DNA of 64,000 bases. Source: Flavobacterium sp. Lineage in GTDB: Bacteria; Bacteroidota; Bacteroidia; Flavobacteriales; Flavobacteriaceae. The stretch is taken from positions 36,909 to 100,908 of the forward strand of contig JAHEZJ010000025.1 of assembly GCA_023251135.1 (NCBI GenBank), given 5' to 3'. This document shows positions 1-9,261 of this stretch, in pieces (within the stretch, counting starts at the first letter, position 1; the number at the start of each line of letters is the position of its first letter). The translations under genes were made by a program, and so were the position numbers. The notes under the pieces are model-generated. The model made no database searches and was not told where the DNA came from. It worked only from the letters and a program-made list of their open reading frames with translations.

Positions 1-17
1 GACTGAGACTAAAAAAA

Positions 18-52
18 AAACCAGATTACGCAAAGTGTAATCTGGTTTTTTT
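18..52. terminator. Bidirectional rho-independent terminator
   Basis: A 12-base perfect inverted repeat (18-29 with 36-47) has a 6-base loop and is flanked by an A-run on the left and a T-run on the right, so it can work on both strands. The T-run on the right touches the stop codon of the minus-strand glycosyltransferase gene, whose transcript it would end. Confidence 0.8.
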
Positions 53-1297
53 TTAGTTCTTATTCTTAGCTTCGATCCATTTCGACATGTACATCGTGCT
101 TCTATACGCGTGATGCTGCAATAAATTACCCATAAAATTATGCAGACGATGGCTCTTAGAATCCATCAACAATGAGTTGACTACAGCTACTAATCCAGCT
201 GAAAATTTATCCTTCAGATAACATTCATTAATAATAGCGACACCTTTTTTCTGAGCCTCTTTCCAAAGACTTTCATCCTGATAAAGTGCAATGGCATTTT
301 TAACAAATTCGGATACATCATCGGCTATGAATCCATTCCAGGGTAAGCTGGCATGCATGGCTTCAGCACCAATTGTTGTGGTTACACTAGGTGTTCCGCA
401 TTGCATTGCCTCGAGCAATTTGCCTTTTAAACCGGCTCCAAACCGAATAGGCGCCAGAACAACTCTTGCATTTTTCACAACTTCATTAGCATCCTCTGCC
501 CTGCCCATTACATAAAACCCGTTTTTAGGCTGATGCAATTGTACTACTTTTTGTGACGGATAAGCACCGTAAACCTCTAAAACAGCTTCCGGAAAATCCG
601 TTTTTATCAAAGGCCAGATGGTTTCTTTTAAATACTGAACGGTGTTCCAATTGGGCTCGTGAAAGAAATTCCCAATAAAAACAAACTTTTTCCTTTCTTC
701 AAAGGAAGGCAATTTCAAAAGAGCAACATCCGACATTGCCTCTACTAAAAAAGGGAGATACAAAAGCAGCTCTTCATTGATTCTGAACATTTCTTTCAAA
801 ACATTCATCTCAAATTCTGAAATAATCAAAGACAAATCGCATCTTAAAATACTGGCGATTTCCCGCTTTGCTACTTCTTCAGAAAACAAATCAGCGAGTT
901 CAAATTTCCGGCCCTTCTTAAAAGCGTTTTGCCTTGCTGCACGTAAACAATGTAAATCTTCGGTATCGAGAATCCGGATGGCTTCCGGACAATTTTCGGT
1001 CACACGCCACCCAAATTGTTCCTCGATCATAAAACGATCAAACAATACAACATTTGGATTTAATTCCATCACAAACGCATCAAAACTGGCCGAATTGAGT
1101 TCGATACTTTTTTTATCAACTCCAAACGCAGACAAGTCTACCATAAAATCGCTGTCCAGGGCCGCACTGACGAATGTAATGTCAAATCCATTATCCTTAA
1201 AAATGGAAATTAACTGCATCATTCTACCTCCGGCAGCAGACGAATTTGGCTCGGGCCAGACAGAACCGATAATTAAAAGTTTACGCACTGGATTCAT
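53..1297 (-). CDS. GT-B fold glycosyltransferase, GT4-like
   Basis: This 414-residue cytosolic protein probably transfers a sugar from a nucleotide-sugar donor to a glycan or lipid acceptor; the substrate cannot be read from sequence. The N-terminal third has the Rossmann start LLIIGSVWPEPNSSAAGGR typical of GT-B acceptor domains. The C-terminal half holds the donor-site signature of GT4 enzymes: APIRFGAGLKGKLLEAMQCG followed by a P-x-V-T-T-x-x-G-A-E stretch, which contains the conserved Glu pair. There is no signal peptide or membrane segment. It stands alone, divergent from miaE, and ends at a strong terminator. The last ~40 residues are not part of the conserved fold. Family assignment is firm, substrate unknown. 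Confidence 0.85.
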   Translation of the reverse strand: MNPVRKLLIIGSVWPEPNSSAAGGRMMQLISIFKDNGFDITFVSAALDSDFMVDLSAFGVDKKSIELNSASFDAFVMELNPNVVLFDRFMIEEQFGWRVTENCPEAIRILDTEDLHCLRAARQNAFKKGRKFELADLFSEEVAKREIASILRCDLSLIISEFEMNVLKEMFRINEELLLYLPFLVEAMSDVALLKLPSFEERKKFVFIGNFFHEPNWNTVQYLKETIWPLIKTDFPEAVLEVYGAYPSQKVVQLHQPKNGFYVMGRAEDANEVVKNARVVLAPIRFGAGLKGKLLEAMQCGTPSVTTTIGAEAMHASLPWNGFIADDVSEFVKNAIALYQDESLWKEAQKKGVAIINECYLKDKFSAGLVAVVNSLLMDSKSHRLHNFMGNLLQHHAYRSTMYMSKWIEAKNKN

Positions 1298-1377
1298 TTA
1301 TATTCATTTCAACCTGCAAAATAATGCTTTTTCGAGCGTATTCGCACGATATTTCCTGTTTTTGGTCGAAAAAAGAC

Positions 1378-1385
1378 TAATTTTG
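1378..1385 (+). promoter_or_regulatory. Putative -7 box upstream of miaE
   Basis: TAATTTTG matches the Bacteroidota -7 consensus TAnnTTTG and lies 25 bases before the miaE start. No well-spaced -33 TTG is obvious, so this is a motif match only. Confidence 0.4.
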
Positions 1386-1410
1386 CCAAATACAAATTTC
1401 GGAAGCAATT

Positions 1411-1992
1411 ATGTTAGGATTAAAATTAGCCACAGACCCCCGCTGGGTCAATATCGTAGAATCAAATATCGAAGAAATTTTGACGGATCATGCCTGGTGC
1501 GAACAAAAAGCCGCTTCAAATGCCATCAGCTTAGTTACTTACAATTCTGAATTGGAAGAACTGGTAACCGAAATGCTTGTGATCGCAAGAGAAGAACTGG
1601 AGCATTTGCAAATGGTGCACGATATCATCAAAAAAAGAGGTTTGACTTTGGGGCGTGAAAGAAAAGATCATTATGTAAATGAACTTTTTAAATTCATGAA
1701 AAAAGACGGCAGCCGCAGAGATGCTCTTTGCGATCGTCTGTTGTTTTCGGCTATGATTGAAGCCAGAAGCTGCGAGCGTTTTAAAGTACTTTCAGAAAAC
1801 ATAAAAGACGAAGAACTGGCTAAATTCTACCGTGATTTAATGATTTCTGAAGCCGGACATTACACTACATTTTTAGGTTTTGCAAGAAAATATACCGACA
1901 ATATAGATATCGATAAACGCTGGAAAGAATGGATTGAATTCGAAGGTTCAATTATTACCAACTACGGAAAAAGTGAAACCGTACACGGATAA
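1411..1992 (+). CDS. miaE: tRNA-(ms2io6A)-hydroxylase MiaE
   Basis: MiaE is a non-haem diiron monooxygenase that hydroxylates the isopentenyl group of ms2i6A37 in tRNAs reading codons that start with U. The 193-residue protein is a ferritin-like four-helix bundle with the expected metal-ligand motifs: EELEHLQMVH at 61-70, EARSCERF from 117 and SEAGHYTTF from 146. Length matches the bacterial family (about 190-270). Start ATG is close behind a TAnnTTTG box. It is followed 51 bases later by a large AsmA-like gene on the same strand, but nothing suggests a shared function. Confidence 0.93.
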   Translation: MLGLKLATDPRWVNIVESNIEEILTDHAWCEQKAASNAISLVTYNSELEELVTEMLVIAREELEHLQMVHDIIKKRGLTLGRERKDHYVNELFKFMKKDGSRRDALCDRLLFSAMIEARSCERFKVLSENIKDEELAKFYRDLMISEAGHYTTFLGFARKYTDNIDIDKRWKEWIEFEGSIITNYGKSETVHG

Positions 1993-2043
1993 TAATTCTC
2001 AAAATTCGATTTTCATTTTTACCTATAAATACCACAATTTGTT

Positions 2044-4800
2044 ATGTCTGCAAATAAAATAAAGACCATTTTACTAAAAACGGCCAAATACCTTGGAATT
2101 ACTTTTGTTGTCATTATAGGATTACTGTTCCTTACGCCCATTATTTTTGAAGATACAATTAAGGAACAAATTAAAAAAACCGCCAACGAGAAACTAAGCG
2201 CAGAACTCAACTATTCTGATGTTTCGGTTTCGTTTTTTCAACATTTCCCCTCTCTGACTCTAACCTTAAGCGACTTAAACCTTAACGGCTCAGCTCCTTA
2301 TAAGAACGAAAAATTTATTACCGCAAAGGAAGTTTCATTTGGTATAAATGTAGCCAGTCTGGTTTTTAGCAAAGAGGTAAAAATCGATCAGATTTATTTG
2401 TCTGATTCTTTTATCAATGTAAAGGTAAACGAAGAAGGAGAAGCCAATTACAACATTTATAAAGGATCTTCGCAGGATTCAAATCCTAAGGACAGTACCG
2501 AAACCGCCTTAAAACTGGAACGAATTGAGATTTTAAACAGTAAGATTGTTTACGACGACAAATCGACGAAAATACATTTTGACGCTTTCGGATTTGACTA
2601 TTTAGGAAAAGGAGATTTAAACAAAGCCGTTTTCGATTTATATTCGAAAGCAAAAATTGAAAAGTTAAATATCGTTTATGAAAATGAACCTTATTTGATG
2701 AACAAAAAGGTAAATGCTGATCTGATCACAAAAGTCAACGTCAACTCCCTGTCCTTTTATTTCCAACAAAATAACCTTAAAATAAACGACCTTATTGTTG
2801 ACTTTATTGGGAAATTCAACTTCCTGAAAGACGGATACAATATGGATTTTGTGATAAAATCAGACAACAGTGATTTACACGATGTTTTTACCGCCTTCCC
2901 TCCAAAATACATTACCTGGCTGTCTAAAACAGAATTGAAAGGAAATACCAATCTGCTTTTAACTTTAAAAGGAGACTATATTGCCGCACAAAATATTGCA
3001 CCGGATCTTAATATGGATGTGAAAATAGACAGCGGATTTGTTAATTACAACAAAAGCGCTTTCCCGGTTTCGAATCTGAATTTAGAGATTAAAACAAAAG
3101 TCCCGTCATTAAATCCGGACCTGCTTATTGTTGATGCCAAAAACCTGTCTTTAAACATCAAACAGGATTATTTAAAAACGAAATTCAATGTTAAAGGTGT
3201 AAAAACACCGGATATCAACGCCGATTTTAAAGCCAAAATTGACCTTGGAAAATTAATGCAGGCACTTGGGATTCCAAACATCGTACTAAAAGGAAACCTC
3301 GCAGGAGATGTAAAAGCAAATGGTAAATTTGATTTAAAAAACAAACTTCTTCCAGTTACCAATGGTGTCATTGATTTGGAAAACGGTTATTTAAAAACGC
3401 CTTACTATCCAAATCCAATCACAGACATCACCATCAAATCTAAGGTTGAGAATCAAAAAGGAACTTTTGGCGACTTAAAAATAAAACTAAAACCCGCTCA
3501 ATTTACCTTTGAAGGAAAGCCGGTTTTTGTAGAAGCTGATCTTAGTAATTTTAATGATTTAGCTTATGATATCAAAGCAAAAGGAGAACTGGATGTCAAC
3601 AAAATCTATAAAGTTTTCTCTCAAAAAGGACTAGACTTAGACGGTTTCGTAAAAGCTGATCTGGTTTTAAAAGGCAAACAAAGCGATGCCGAAAAAGGAA
3701 ATTACCGCAAGCTGCACAATAAAGGAACTCTTGAACTTAGAAATATTGGCATTACCTCTGAGTATCTTCCGAAGAAATTCATCATCAAAGAAGGTATTTT
3801 TAAGATCAATCAGGATAAAATGTCTTTCAATAACTTTTTGGCAGCCTACGGCCAATCTGACTTTAGGTTAAATGGTTATTTACAGAACGTTTTTAATTAT
3901 GCAACGACCAATACCGGCGTCTTAAAAGGTTCTTTCAAATCGACATCACGCTATATTAATGTGGATGAATTTATGTCGGCTACTCCGACAACTACTTCGG
4001 TTACCGAAGCCAAAACAGAAACTCAGCCTCAAAAGCAAACGGCACAAACAGGAGTTATTATTATTCCTGCCAATTTAAATCTGCAATTTACGGCGAATGC
4101 CCAAAAAGTGAGTTTCGACAAATTGAATCTTTTAAATGCGGTTGGAAATTTAAGCATGAACAAAGGCAAACTGAACATGCAGAATACCGGTTTTAATTTA
4201 ATTGGATGCGACGTGAGCATGAATGCCAATTATCAGGCGATAACCCCTAAAAAAGCCAATTTTGATTACGCGATTAAAGCCTCTGATTTTGACATTAAAA
4301 GGGCCTACAACGAAATTGAAGTTTTTAGAAAAATGGCGAGCGCTGCCGAAAAAGCACAAGGAATTGTTTCTTTAGACTACCAGTTAAAAGGCCGCTTAAA
4401 CAGCAATATGGAGCCGGTTTATCCGTCGCTTGCCGGTGGAGGAACTCTTTCGATAAAAGATGTGAAAGTTAGGGGATTGAAAATGTTTAGTGCGGTAAGC
4501 AAACAAACCAATACGGAATCGATAAAAAACCCGGATCTTTCAAAAGTAGACATTAAAACTACGATCAAAAACAATATCATGACCGTAGAACGCTTTAAGT
4601 TTAAGTTTGCAGGCTTCCGACCAAGAATCGAAGGTACAACAAGTTTAGACGGAAAACTGAACTTAAAAATGCGTTTAGGCCTTCCTCCTTTAGGAATCTT
4701 TGGAATTCCGCTGACCATTACCGGAACTCAGGACAATCCAAAAATAAAAGTGGGAAGAAAATCTCAAAATTTAGAGGAAACAAAAGATACTGAGGAATAA
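2044..4800 (+). CDS. AsmA-like C-terminal domain protein, envelope
   Basis: A 918-residue protein anchored by one N-terminal membrane helix (about residues 15-35), with the rest predicted periplasmic. Long stretches of alternating beta strands (for example KGDLNKAVFDLYSKAKIEK and DLNLNGSAPYKNEKFITAKE) and the C-terminal PRIEGTTSLDGKLNLKMRLG region are typical of AsmA/TamB-type proteins. These form long hydrophobic grooves thought to move phospholipids between the membranes. Around residues 640-675 there is a Thr/Gln-rich linker. Next to it downstream is a hairpin terminator, so the gene is probably monocistronic or co-transcribed with miaE. The family is clear; the exact paralogue is not. Confidence 0.85.
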   Translation: MSANKIKTILLKTAKYLGITFVVIIGLLFLTPIIFEDTIKEQIKKTANEKLSAELNYSDVSVSFFQHFPSLTLTLSDLNLNGSAPYKNEKFITAKEVSFGINVASLVFSKEVKIDQIYLSDSFINVKVNEEGEANYNIYKGSSQDSNPKDSTETALKLERIEILNSKIVYDDKSTKIHFDAFGFDYLGKGDLNKAVFDLYSKAKIEKLNIVYENEPYLMNKKVNADLITKVNVNSLSFYFQQNNLKINDLIVDFIGKFNFLKDGYNMDFVIKSDNSDLHDVFTAFPPKYITWLSKTELKGNTNLLLTLKGDYIAAQNIAPDLNMDVKIDSGFVNYNKSAFPVSNLNLEIKTKVPSLNPDLLIVDAKNLSLNIKQDYLKTKFNVKGVKTPDINADFKAKIDLGKLMQALGIPNIVLKGNLAGDVKANGKFDLKNKLLPVTNGVIDLENGYLKTPYYPNPITDITIKSKVENQKGTFGDLKIKLKPAQFTFEGKPVFVEADLSNFNDLAYDIKAKGELDVNKIYKVFSQKGLDLDGFVKADLVLKGKQSDAEKGNYRKLHNKGTLELRNIGITSEYLPKKFIIKEGIFKINQDKMSFNNFLAAYGQSDFRLNGYLQNVFNYATTNTGVLKGSFKSTSRYINVDEFMSATPTTTSVTEAKTETQPQKQTAQTGVIIIPANLNLQFTANAQKVSFDKLNLLNAVGNLSMNKGKLNMQNTGFNLIGCDVSMNANYQAITPKKANFDYAIKASDFDIKRAYNEIEVFRKMASAAEKAQGIVSLDYQLKGRLNSNMEPVYPSLAGGGTLSIKDVKVRGLKMFSAVSKQTNTESIKNPDLSKVDIKTTIKNNIMTVERFKFKFAGFRPRIEGTTSLDGKLNLKMRLGLPPLGIFGIPLTITGTQDNPKIKVGRKSQNLEETKDTEE

Positions 4801-4806
4801 ATCCTG

Positions 4807-4837
4807 AAAACCTGTTCATTATGGACAGGTTTTTTTA
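4807..4837 (+). terminator. Rho-independent terminator after the AsmA-like gene
   Basis: The inverted repeat aaaacctgtYc / ggacaggtttt is followed by a run of seven or more T, a few bases after the AsmA-like stop codon. Confidence 0.75.
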
Positions 4838-4885
4838 TTTAAATCAAATTATATTTATAGTTTTGAACAGCAATGCAACTTACTC

Positions 4886-5698
4886 ATGAAACAATCAAAA
4901 AGAGGGGAGTTTTACGGCCAGACAAACAAAACGATTTCTCTCGAAGGAATAACGTTAACAGATACCGTATATACACATCCTAAAGTAGATTGGCATTATC
5001 ACGAGCATGCTTACTTTACCTTTATCCTGCAGGGAAATGTAATTGAAGGAAATAAAAAAGAAGTTTACAATTGCGCCCCCGGAAGTCTCCTTTTTCACAA
5101 CTGGCAGGAACCACACTACAACATTAAACCGGAAGGTTTCACAAGAGGTTTTCACCTCGAAATCGAAAAGAAATGGTTTGATACCCTGACCATGAACAGC
5201 GACAACCTACAAGGAAGCGCGACCATCCTGAACCCCGACATCAAACTTTTGATGTATAAAATTTTCAGAGCTACTAAGGTTGACGACTTTCATTTTGACC
5301 TGCCCACCCAAACGCTATTGATCGAGATTTTATCAAAACTAAATGGCGATTTTCAGTCTGTCTTACATAAAAATCCCAAATGGGTTACAATGATTGATGA
5401 AATTCTTCACGATCAGCTTACCGAAACCATGACACTCGATTATTTGTCGAAAACATTAGGCATACACCCTATCCACCTTTCAAGAGATTTTTCAAAGTAT
5501 TTTCATTGTAACTTAGGAGAATACATCCGAAAATTAAAAGTAGAAAAAGCACTATCACTCATCGCGTTACAAAACAAATCGCTAACCGAAATCGCCTACG
5601 AATGCGGTTTCTCCGACCAAAGTCATCTCACCCGGTCCTTCAGAGAAATAAACGGCCTAAATCCGTCAGCGCATAAAAAATTACTTTTCAAAAAATAA
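4886..5698 (+). CDS. AraC family transcriptional regulator
   Basis: A 270-residue DNA-binding regulator. The N-terminal half is a cupin-like sensing domain, with HEHAYFTFILQGNV near residues 39-52 and a second beta stretch CAPGSLLFHNWQEPHYN. The C-terminal ~100 residues are a double helix-turn-helix of the AraC/XylS type: LDYLSKTLGIHPIHLSRDF for the first helix pair, and AYECGFSDQSHLTRSFREI for the second, with the usual GxxPSAHKK ending. The gene lies 76 bases before a secreted serine hydrolase on the same strand, which may be its target; that is inference from position only. The effector is unknown. Confidence 0.9.
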   Translation: MKQSKRGEFYGQTNKTISLEGITLTDTVYTHPKVDWHYHEHAYFTFILQGNVIEGNKKEVYNCAPGSLLFHNWQEPHYNIKPEGFTRGFHLEIEKKWFDTLTMNSDNLQGSATILNPDIKLLMYKIFRATKVDDFHFDLPTQTLLIEILSKLNGDFQSVLHKNPKWVTMIDEILHDQLTETMTLDYLSKTLGIHPIHLSRDFSKYFHCNLGEYIRKLKVEKALSLIALQNKSLTEIAYECGFSDQSHLTRSFREINGLNPSAHKKLLFKK

Positions 5699-5774
5699 GT
5701 CAAATGTTAATCCTGTACAATTTTTACAATTTGCTGCAGCGTAGATTTGCCTTTCAATCTTTATAATCAATCAA

Positions 5775-7436
5775 ATGATAAAACACTTTTTTTTACTTGC
5801 CCTGCTATTTTGTAATAGTATAATTTCGGCACAAAACAGTGACCTGCTCCAAACGGACGGAATTACAACTGAACTGCACAAAAATAATGTGGGTAAAGTT
5901 ACTTTTATGAAAGGCAACATTCCACTGGATCAGTATAAAGAAACTGATTTTCTGAAATCCTTTGAACTAACTTATAAATCCGATCTGAACATCAGGGTTT
6001 TTATGAACAACTCTGTTACAAATTACCTGCATCAATTGAATCCGGAATTACCCGCAGATCAACTTTTAACGACAGGAAACCTTCAATTTGCCTTTTACAT
6101 CGACAATAAACTTCTTTATACCGAAAACCTTAATTACGGATGCAGTTTTGGATCGGCAGGCAGCAAAGACACTTCAACAACCTTCAGGGTTCCTTTAACG
6201 AGTTCCAAAAAAGAAGACTGGTGGTCTATTTACCTGTGGGAACGATTTAAAGTGAATGGCGGAGAGAATGCACTAACCAATGGCAAGCATAAACTGAAAA
6301 TTGAAATTCGTCCTTATCAAACGAATCAAAATGGTTCAGTCAAAACGGGAGATTTAATTGCAAAAGGAGAAATTCAGCTGATCTTAAAAGCACCCAAACT
6401 AACCGCCAAACAAATCGAAATTCAACCCATTCAGCCCAACAGCGGCTGGGAAGTCTCAAACTTTGCTTTTGACAAAAAGAAAATTGAACAACTCAACACA
6501 GCTATTGCCAGCTACAATTTGAAGGAAATCACCAGTGTGGTTGTCATTTACGATAAAAAACTGCTGCTTGAAGAATATTTTAATGAAGCCGACAGAAACA
6601 CTTTACACGATACCCGATCGGCAGGGAAATCTTTTGCCTCAACCCTAGCAGGAATTGCCATAAACGACGGTTATCTTAAAAATGAAAATCAAACGCTGAA
6701 CCAATTCTACGATTTAAAGAACTATGCCAACTATGAGTCTAAAAAAGACAGCGTAAAAATAAAGGACTTACTCTCCATGAGCTCCGCCTTTGAGGGTTCT
6801 GATCAAAATAGCGATTCTCCCGGGAACGAAGAGAACATGTACCCTACAGACAATTGGGTAAAATTTACTTTAGACTTACCGATGGACAAATCTAAAACCA
6901 ATGGCGGTCAATGGGATTATTTTACGGCCGGTGTCGTTTTAATGGGTGACATCATTCATAAATCAGTTCCCGGAGGATTGGAAAAATATGCCGATGAGAA
7001 GCTTTTTAAACCCCTAAACATAACGCATTACCAATGGCAGTACACTCCGCAGAAAGTAGCCAATACAGCCGGAAGTATGCAAATGACGGCATTGGATTAT
7101 GCCAAATATGCCCAATTGTATCAAAATAATGGCCTTTGGAATGGTAAACAAATTTTAACGACTGATTGGGTTCAAAAAACCCTAAGCCACCAGTTTCAGA
7201 TTCCCGAAAGAGAAAACGAATACTACGGTTATCTGTTTTGGAACAAAACTTTTACTTTTAAAAACACTCCTTACGAAACCTATTACTGTGCCGGAAATGG
7301 TGGAAATGAGTTTATGATTTTCAAAAATATTCCGCTTGTCGTAATCATTACTTCAAAAGCCTACAACAAACCTTATGGGCATGCACAAGCTGAAAAAATT
7401 GTACAGGACTATATACTTCCATCACTATTAAAATAA
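5775..7436 (+). CDS. Secreted serine hydrolase, beta-lactamase (class C-like) family
   Basis: The 553-residue protein has a Sec signal peptide (about residues 1-19, ending ...IISA-Q), a ~200-residue N-terminal region I do not recognise, and a C-terminal penicillin-binding/beta-lactamase-like domain. The nucleophile motif is S282-A-G-K285 (SxxK). A WDYFTAGVVLMG stretch supplies the probable Tyr of the second motif, and AGNGGNEFMI stands at the third-motif position. Such proteins act on D-amino-acid peptides, esters or beta-lactams; no particular substrate is indicated. The N-terminal part makes it longer than most family members (usually 350-450). It follows an AraC regulator on the same strand. 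Confidence 0.85.
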   Translation: MIKHFFLLALLFCNSIISAQNSDLLQTDGITTELHKNNVGKVTFMKGNIPLDQYKETDFLKSFELTYKSDLNIRVFMNNSVTNYLHQLNPELPADQLLTTGNLQFAFYIDNKLLYTENLNYGCSFGSAGSKDTSTTFRVPLTSSKKEDWWSIYLWERFKVNGGENALTNGKHKLKIEIRPYQTNQNGSVKTGDLIAKGEIQLILKAPKLTAKQIEIQPIQPNSGWEVSNFAFDKKKIEQLNTAIASYNLKEITSVVVIYDKKLLLEEYFNEADRNTLHDTRSAGKSFASTLAGIAINDGYLKNENQTLNQFYDLKNYANYESKKDSVKIKDLLSMSSAFEGSDQNSDSPGNEENMYPTDNWVKFTLDLPMDKSKTNGGQWDYFTAGVVLMGDIIHKSVPGGLEKYADEKLFKPLNITHYQWQYTPQKVANTAGSMQMTALDYAKYAQLYQNNGLWNGKQILTTDWVQKTLSHQFQIPERENEYYGYLFWNKTFTFKNTPYETYYCAGNGGNEFMIFKNIPLVVIITSKAYNKPYGHAQAEKIVQDYILPSLLK

Positions 7437-7578
7437 AAGTCAGGATCAGGTTCCAAAAGGTATTCACTTTACTGTAAAGCGCATTAGAGATGGCTATTCT
7501 TTTGCGATCTCTAATGGCTTTGCATTTTCAACAAAAGATTTAACGTACAGGATTTTATAGCATTAAATTAGTCCCTTA

Positions 7579-8868
7579 CTAAACAGACAATGTTCCGGAA
7601 ACATATAAAATGCCTTTTGCCAACAACCACAATAAGGCCGCCATGCCTAAAAATCCCCAAGTCCAGTTGCTGCTTCTTTTCCAACTAAAGAAAAATGTCG
7701 GGATTTCCCAATATTTAATCACGATAAAAGTACTTACGCCAATTAATGAAACCCAAATCATCTCGGCAGAATGAATGTGAAAACTATAAAACAAAACCGA
7801 GGCAAAAAAGAGCGTCGTCACAAATTGTAAATAATAGTAATTCTTATAATTGCGTTTGTAATTATCCTTAAGCGACAACAGTAAAAACGATACAATTAGC
7901 AAGCTTGTCAAAGCGGTTATTACATATGAAAAAATTGCATTGTACTGCCAAATAAGAAAAGCATCTATGATTAGCGCCAAAACCACACAAGCCGCGAGCG
8001 AGTAAACGCTTCTTTCAATATAAGTCTCTTTCTCTTTATAAGGTATCAGAATTGGGTACATATATTTCTCTAAAATTCGCCAAAAAGGCAAAGCACAAAT
8101 AGCCGCCATTGCAGCAATCACAATTTCATAATTATACACCGTGTCCGCCGGAACTTTATACAAGAGATAAAACAGCGCCACAGTAACGATGATAGCAGGC
8201 AGGCAAATTGTTTTTACAGTTTCCCACTTATCATTTCCCCAGAAATTATTCTTTATTTCAAAAATATATTTCTGTACCAAATATTTACGGGTAAAAATTG
8301 CTGTTGACTGGCTCCATAGCAAAAACAAACCAGTATGAATTACTATAGTCCGCAATGTCATTTCTTCTATAAAACACCCCCAAACAACGCAGGCAGCCCC
8401 TACTAACAACAATTCGTACGTTAATAAAATTGCCGAGAATAAAAGTCTGAATAAGGGCGCAAACTGATTGATCAGGATACCGATCAGTGAATTCCAATAA
8501 TTACGCAACAAACCTATTATCGAACATATTGCAATAAATGCCGAGAGATACAACATCCAATTGGTCAGCGATTGTGTTTGCATCCATAATTGAACTGCAG
8601 AATTTTTTACAGGAGTATAGACTATATGAGAGTTGGCGTAAATTTCATTCGCTAATTGATTTCTTATCGTATCGTTTAGGCCAGAAAATTGTTTTTTCTG
8701 CTTTTGCCAATAAACAGTAGCATCAGAACCACTTTTTTGCAAAACGGCAAACTCGTATAAAATCTTTTTTTGAGCATCGGTCAATGATGCAACTTGCTCG
8801 GCAGAATGAATTTCTTTTGCAAACAGGCTTGTACAGAAAAGAAACAGGAGGAAAACTATTTTATTCAA
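7579..8868 (-). CDS. Polytopic inner-membrane protein of unknown function
   Basis: I do not recognise the family. The 429-residue protein starts with a signal peptide (KIVFLLFLFCTSLFA), then about 85 hydrophilic residues rich in Gln/Lys that should be periplasmic, followed by roughly ten hydrophobic segments from residue ~100 to the end. That layout resembles the membrane part of mechanosensitive-channel-like or DUF-type proteins, but no diagnostic motif is present. No ATG is available in frame: the start is a TTG, supported because it places the signal peptide at the very N-terminus and a stop codon lies four codons upstream. The gene stands alone on the minus strand. Confidence 0.7.
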   Translation of the reverse strand: MNKIVFLLFLFCTSLFAKEIHSAEQVASLTDAQKKILYEFAVLQKSGSDATVYWQKQKKQFSGLNDTIRNQLANEIYANSHIVYTPVKNSAVQLWMQTQSLTNWMLYLSAFIAICSIIGLLRNYWNSLIGILINQFAPLFRLLFSAILLTYELLLVGAACVVWGCFIEEMTLRTIVIHTGLFLLWSQSTAIFTRKYLVQKYIFEIKNNFWGNDKWETVKTICLPAIIVTVALFYLLYKVPADTVYNYEIVIAAMAAICALPFWRILEKYMYPILIPYKEKETYIERSVYSLAACVVLALIIDAFLIWQYNAIFSYVITALTSLLIVSFLLLSLKDNYKRNYKNYYYLQFVTTLFFASVLFYSFHIHSAEMIWVSLIGVSTFIVIKYWEIPTFFFSWKRSSNWTWGFLGMAALLWLLAKGILYVSGTLSV

Positions 8869-8926
8869 AATTTGGATAGATTAATCCTTTCAAAAATACA
8901 AATAATAAGTATTGGATATAAAGCAA

Positions 8927-8957
8927 AAAACCCGTTCACCAAAGATGAACGGGTTTT
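8927..8957 (-). terminator. Terminator of the rplU-rpmA operon
   Basis: A stem aaaacccgttc / gaacgggtttt with a loop of about eight bases lies 20 bases past the rpmA stop on the minus strand. The A-run to its left becomes the U-tract of the minus-strand transcript. Confidence 0.8.
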
Positions 8958-8976
8958 GTAATAAGTAGTCTAATGC

Positions 8977-9237
8977 TTATGCTTCGAATGGAAGGATAGA
9001 TACATAAGATTTGTTATCTTTTTTCTTTTGGAACTTAACAACTCCATCTACTCTTGCGTGTAGTGTGTGATCTTTACTGATGTAAACGTTTTCACCTGGA
9101 TTATGTTTTGAACCTCTTTGTCTAACGATGATGTTCCCAGCAATAGCAGCTTGACCACCAAAAATCTTAACGCCTAGACGTTTTGATTCTGATTCTCTAC
9201 CATTCTTCGAACTACCGACACCTTTCTTGTGAGCCAT
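8977..9237 (-). CDS. rpmA: 50S ribosomal protein L27 (bL27)
   Basis: An 86-residue ribosomal protein whose N-terminal arm reaches the peptidyl-transferase centre. The start [16 protein letters not shown] and the block [20 protein letters not shown] are diagnostic. Unlike in Firmicutes, there is no cleavable N-terminal extension before the AHKKG. It is the second gene of the rplU-rpmA pair, 24 bases after rplU, which is the usual arrangement in bacteria. Confidence 0.98.
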   Translation of the reverse strand: MAHKKGVGSSKNGRESESKRLGVKIFGGQAAIAGNIIVRQRGSKHNPGENVYISKDHTLHARVDGVVKFQKKKDNKSYVSILPFEA

Positions 9238-9261
9238 GACGTATGAGTTTAAATATTGTTA

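Noticed and set aside
777-1550. 257-codon frame across the start of the glycosyltransferase and miaE
   Set aside because: Overlaps two real genes, on opposite strands, with no domain signature.
7482-7515. attagagat / atctctaat hairpin after the serine hydrolase
   Set aside because: A short stem without T-run; too weak to call a terminator.
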